Source: Hymenobacter negativus
GTDB taxonomy: Bacteria > Bacteroidota > Bacteroidia > Cytophagales > Hymenobacteraceae
Direction: 5' to 3'
Length of the DNA stretch: 64,000 bases
NCBI RefSeq assembly: GCF_016056375.1
Contig: NZ_JAEDAE010000004.1
Coordinates: forward strand, 124,001 to 188,000
The position numbers and the translations under genes were made by a program. Within the stretch, counting starts at the first letter, position 1; each line of letters opens with the position of its first letter. A model generated the notes under the pieces. That model was not told the DNA's origin. It was given only the letters and a program-made list of their open reading frames with translations, and did not search any database. Positions 61,186 to 64,000 of this stretch are shown piece after piece.

Positions 61186-64000
61186 TTACACGCTCCGGCC
61201 CGCCGTCAGTTCGGCCCCCACCGGCGCCACCACATTGCCCGTCCGCTGCAGCACGCCCCAGCTTTGCAGCTCGCCCTTGATGGCGCGCAGCACCGAGCGC
61301 ACCAGTACCACATACATCAGCTGGCGGTAGGCGAAGCGCTGGGGCAGCAGGCCCCAAAGCCGGCTCCGGCGCTCGCCCTCGAAGCCAAAGGCTAGTGCTG
61401 CCGCCGCCGCATCCACCAACAGAAACGCCAGGTAGTAGCCCAGTACCGGCCCGGCCTGCCCGGTGCAGAGCGAGTAGAGCATCAGTAAGTCGGCCAGCGG
61501 GTTGAGGAAGGGCAGGATAAGCTGAAACACCAGCAGATTGGGGAAGGCCACCAGCCCCAGCGCCCCGTAGCGCGGGTTGAGGCACACGGCGCGGTGCTTC
61601 CAGAACGACTGCATGATGCCGAACGACCAGCGGAAGCGCTGCTTGAGGAACATGCTCACGGTTTCGGGCGCCTCGGTCACGGCCAGGGCGCGGGGGGCGT
61701 AAGTCACGGCGTAGCCAGCCCGTTGCAGCCTAATAGTGAGGTCGCAGTCCTCGGCCAGCGTGTCGGTGGTGAAGGCGCCTACGGCCCGCAACGCCGCCGT
61801 TCGAAACGCCCCGATGGCCCCCGGCACCACCGTGATGCAGCCCAGCAGCTCGAAGGCGCGGCGGTCGAAATTCTGACTGGTGATGTACTCGATGGCCTGC
61901 CAGCGGGTGAGCAAGTTGCGCTCGTTGCCCACCTTCACGTTGCCGGCCACGGCGCCCACCTGCGGCGAGTCGAAGTGGCTGATGAGCTGGCGCAGGGCGG
62001 CCGGGTCGAGCTGCGTATCGGCGTCGATGCACACCACGAAGTCGCTGGCGGCGCGGGCGATGCCATAGTTCAGGGCCGAGGCTTTGCCGCCGTTGGGCTT
62101 GGTGAGTACGCGCACCTGCGGGTTATCAGCGAAGGCGGCGGCCACCAGCGCGTGGGTGGCATCCTTCGAGCCGTCATCCACGAACACCACTTCAAAATCG
62201 GGGTAGTCGAGCCGCAGCAGGCTTTCGAGGCTGCGCACGGCGTTTACTTCCTCATTATAAGCCGGTACGATGATGCTCAGTCGCGGCCAAGCGCCGCCGG
62301 TTTCGGCCGGCGGGGCGGGCGCGGCAGCCTCGCGGGCGCGGGTGCGGCGGTGCGGCACCCAGGCCAGCGCGGCCACCGCCAGTTGCCGCCCCAGCGTGAG
62401 GATGATGCCAAGTAGCATGAGCGTGTAGAGGCCGTGCTCCAGGAAATACAAGCCCTGCACGGTCAGCCAATTGGCCTGGGCCAGGTCGCGGTCGGGGCCG
62501 GCGGGCAGGGCGGGCATCAGCTCGGCTTTGGGCTTGTGCATGAGCTCCGATACGCTGATGAAGCGGTAGCCCTTCTGCCTGAAATAGTGGATGATGCGCG
62601 GCAGCGCGGCCACCGTGGCGCTGCGGTCGCCGCCAGCGTCGTGCAGCAGAATCACGCTGCCGTTGGCCTGCTCCTTCACCACCTGATTGAAAATCTCGTC
62701 GGCCGTGACGCCCTTGCGCCAGTCCTGCGGGTCGATGCTCTCGCCCACGGTCAGGTAGTTTTCGTGCTTGGCCAGCATGATGGGCTCGATTTCCTGCAAG
62801 CTCTGCGGTTCGGAGTCGGCATTATAAGGCGCCCGAAACAGAATGGTGCTGTGTCCGGTCACGCACTCGATGAGGCGGCGCGTGGCGTTGAGCTCCAGTT
62901 CGGCGCGGGCCGGGCTCACACCGGCAATGTTGAGTGCGAAAACGTGTGGTTACCAATTTCATAGCCGTCGTCGTAGAGCTGGCGCAGCAGGGGCACGTTG
63001 TTCTCGGCGTTCTCGCCCACCACAAAGAAGGCGGCCGGCACGTTTTCACGCTTCAGGATATTAATAACCTGAGGCGTGTAAGTTTCATCGGGCCCGTCGT
63101 CGAAGGTGAGCACCACGGTTTTGGGGGCCACGCCCAGCTTGCGCACCACATAGCTGGTGGGCAGCACGGCGTAATTTTCCTCGCTGATGAGCTGGTCGGG
63201 GTGGTCCAGCGTCAGGTCGATGCGCCCGCTCTGCGGGCCGCTGAGAATGTCCAGCACCTCACCCTCGCCGATGTAGTCTACATCGGTAGCGCCCACCGGG
63301 CGGCGCAGGCGCTGCAGCAGCCCGGGGCCGCTGCGGTCCAGGCTATCGGCCCGCAGGTTGCGGTTGAAGAAGCCCCACAAACGTGGGTCTTCGGAGCCCA
63401 GGCGCCACACAGCCACGCCCGCCAAGCCCTAGTCGTCGGCGGCGCGCATGGCGTTGAAGTTGGTGGCCGCGTCGGTGAAAAACACCTGGTGCGGGTGGTC
63501 GTGCTCGTCGGCGTAGCTGAAATCGAGGTTGTAGGTATCGTTGTCGAAGTGAATCTGGCCCTCCGATTCCTTGGCCGTGGTCAGGGCTTCTTGGTAGGTG
63601 AGGTCGGTGCCTTCGATGTGCTTCGGGCCGCCGTCGGTCTGCCAGTCGTAGCCGTAGGCGGCCAGACCGAGCACAAGCTTTTGCGGGTCGACTTGCGCTT
63701 CCATCTTGGTCAGAATGTCCTCCACCCACTTGTGGGCGGCCACGGGGCCGGGGGCGCTACCGGTTTCGTGCTGGTCGTAGGCCATCAGGATGAGATAGTC
63801 GTTCGAGCGGGCCAGGGCGGCGGGGTCGTAGTCGTCGTTGAGGGGCGCGATGTCCTGCGTCACGAGGTAGTGGCCGGCGTGCAGGGCGGCGTATAGCTCG
63901 CGCTGGAAGGCTTCGAGCGGGGCGCGGTCGTCGAGGTTCAGGTTCTCGAAGTCGATGTTCACACCCTGAAAGCCATAGCGACGCAGCACCTGCAACACGT
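61186..64000 (-). pseudogene. Broken GH18 / polysaccharide deacetylase / GT2 fusion gene (5' end outside window)
   Basis: Three adjacent minus-strand frames read as one protein. 64000-63429 encodes a GH18-like domain (GVNIDFENLNLDD; LVLGLAAYGYDWQ). An in-frame TAG at 63429-63431 then interrupts it, but the same frame continues with GLAGVAVWRLGSEDPRLWGF and a NodB deacetylase domain (VVLTFDDGPDE; IGNHTFSHS). A one-base deletion near 62931 shifts the frame; the deacetylase resumes at VSPARAELELNATRRL with LFRAPYNADSEP, followed by TMs and a GT2 domain (IIVPAYNEE; CIDADTQLD; EDCDLTIRL; QRFRWSFG). The plan resembles a fused PgaB/PgaC-type exopolysaccharide enzyme. Two lesions suggest a pseudogene, though sequencing error is possible. 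Confidence 0.78.

Overview
The window is GC-rich DNA from a member of the Bacteroidota, most likely a Cytophagales/Hymenobacter-like organism (inference from content; no 16S rRNA is present). Supporting signs are the Bacteroidota-type promoter box TAnnTTTG ahead of several genes, two secreted proteins with C-terminal type IX secretion sorting domains, many small lipoproteins with a Cys lipobox, a weakly conserved ribosome-binding region, and homologues typical of that group (DUF4783, SLC45-type sugar permease, RND pump with TetR/TolC, M28 peptidases).

Layout. 1-5021 (+): sugar block with the 3' end of a GH13 alpha-glucanase, an SDR dehydrogenase, a second secreted GH13 enzyme and an MFS sugar permease. 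5098-12253 (-): FAD amine-oxidase-like enzyme, a DUF3365 haem lipoprotein and a complete threonine operon (thrA-thrB-thrC) whose two gaps are both filled with palindromic repeats. 12605-21089: housekeeping and envelope genes (prfA, beta-helix lipoprotein, gpmI, DUF4783 protein, nadC, small membrane and lipoproteins, ZIP transporter). 21233-28287: CbpM/CbpA chaperone pair, an acyltransferase, chromate transporter, 2OG-Fe(II) oxygenase and orphan lipoproteins.

28403-31337 (+): a McrB-like/McrC-like modification-dependent restriction cassette with an SMI1/KNR4 (SUKH) gene of different base composition inserted between the motor and nuclease genes. 31443-34692: ECF sigma factor followed by a membrane-tethered trypsin-like protease with an anti-sigma-like cytoplasmic part, then a DUF1232 protein. 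34786-42357 (-): an ACP-like protein lacking the phosphopantetheine serine, and a TetR-TolC-MFP-RND efflux operon with a candidate operator. 42686-49345 (+): ispF, two tandem M28 peptidases, a LutB-like iron-sulfur protein and a channel-like membrane protein. 49655-58012 (+): a 2785-residue secreted repeat protein. 58094-64000 (-): L-serine dehydratase, a small T9SS protein, msrB and a broken GH18-deacetylase-GT2 gene that runs off the window.

The most striking non-genic signal is six families of palindromic intergenic repeats. One has six copies with compensatory changes in both arms. A second has two copies that each supply the TAG stop codon of the preceding gene. No tRNA, rRNA, CRISPR array or insertion sequence was seen.
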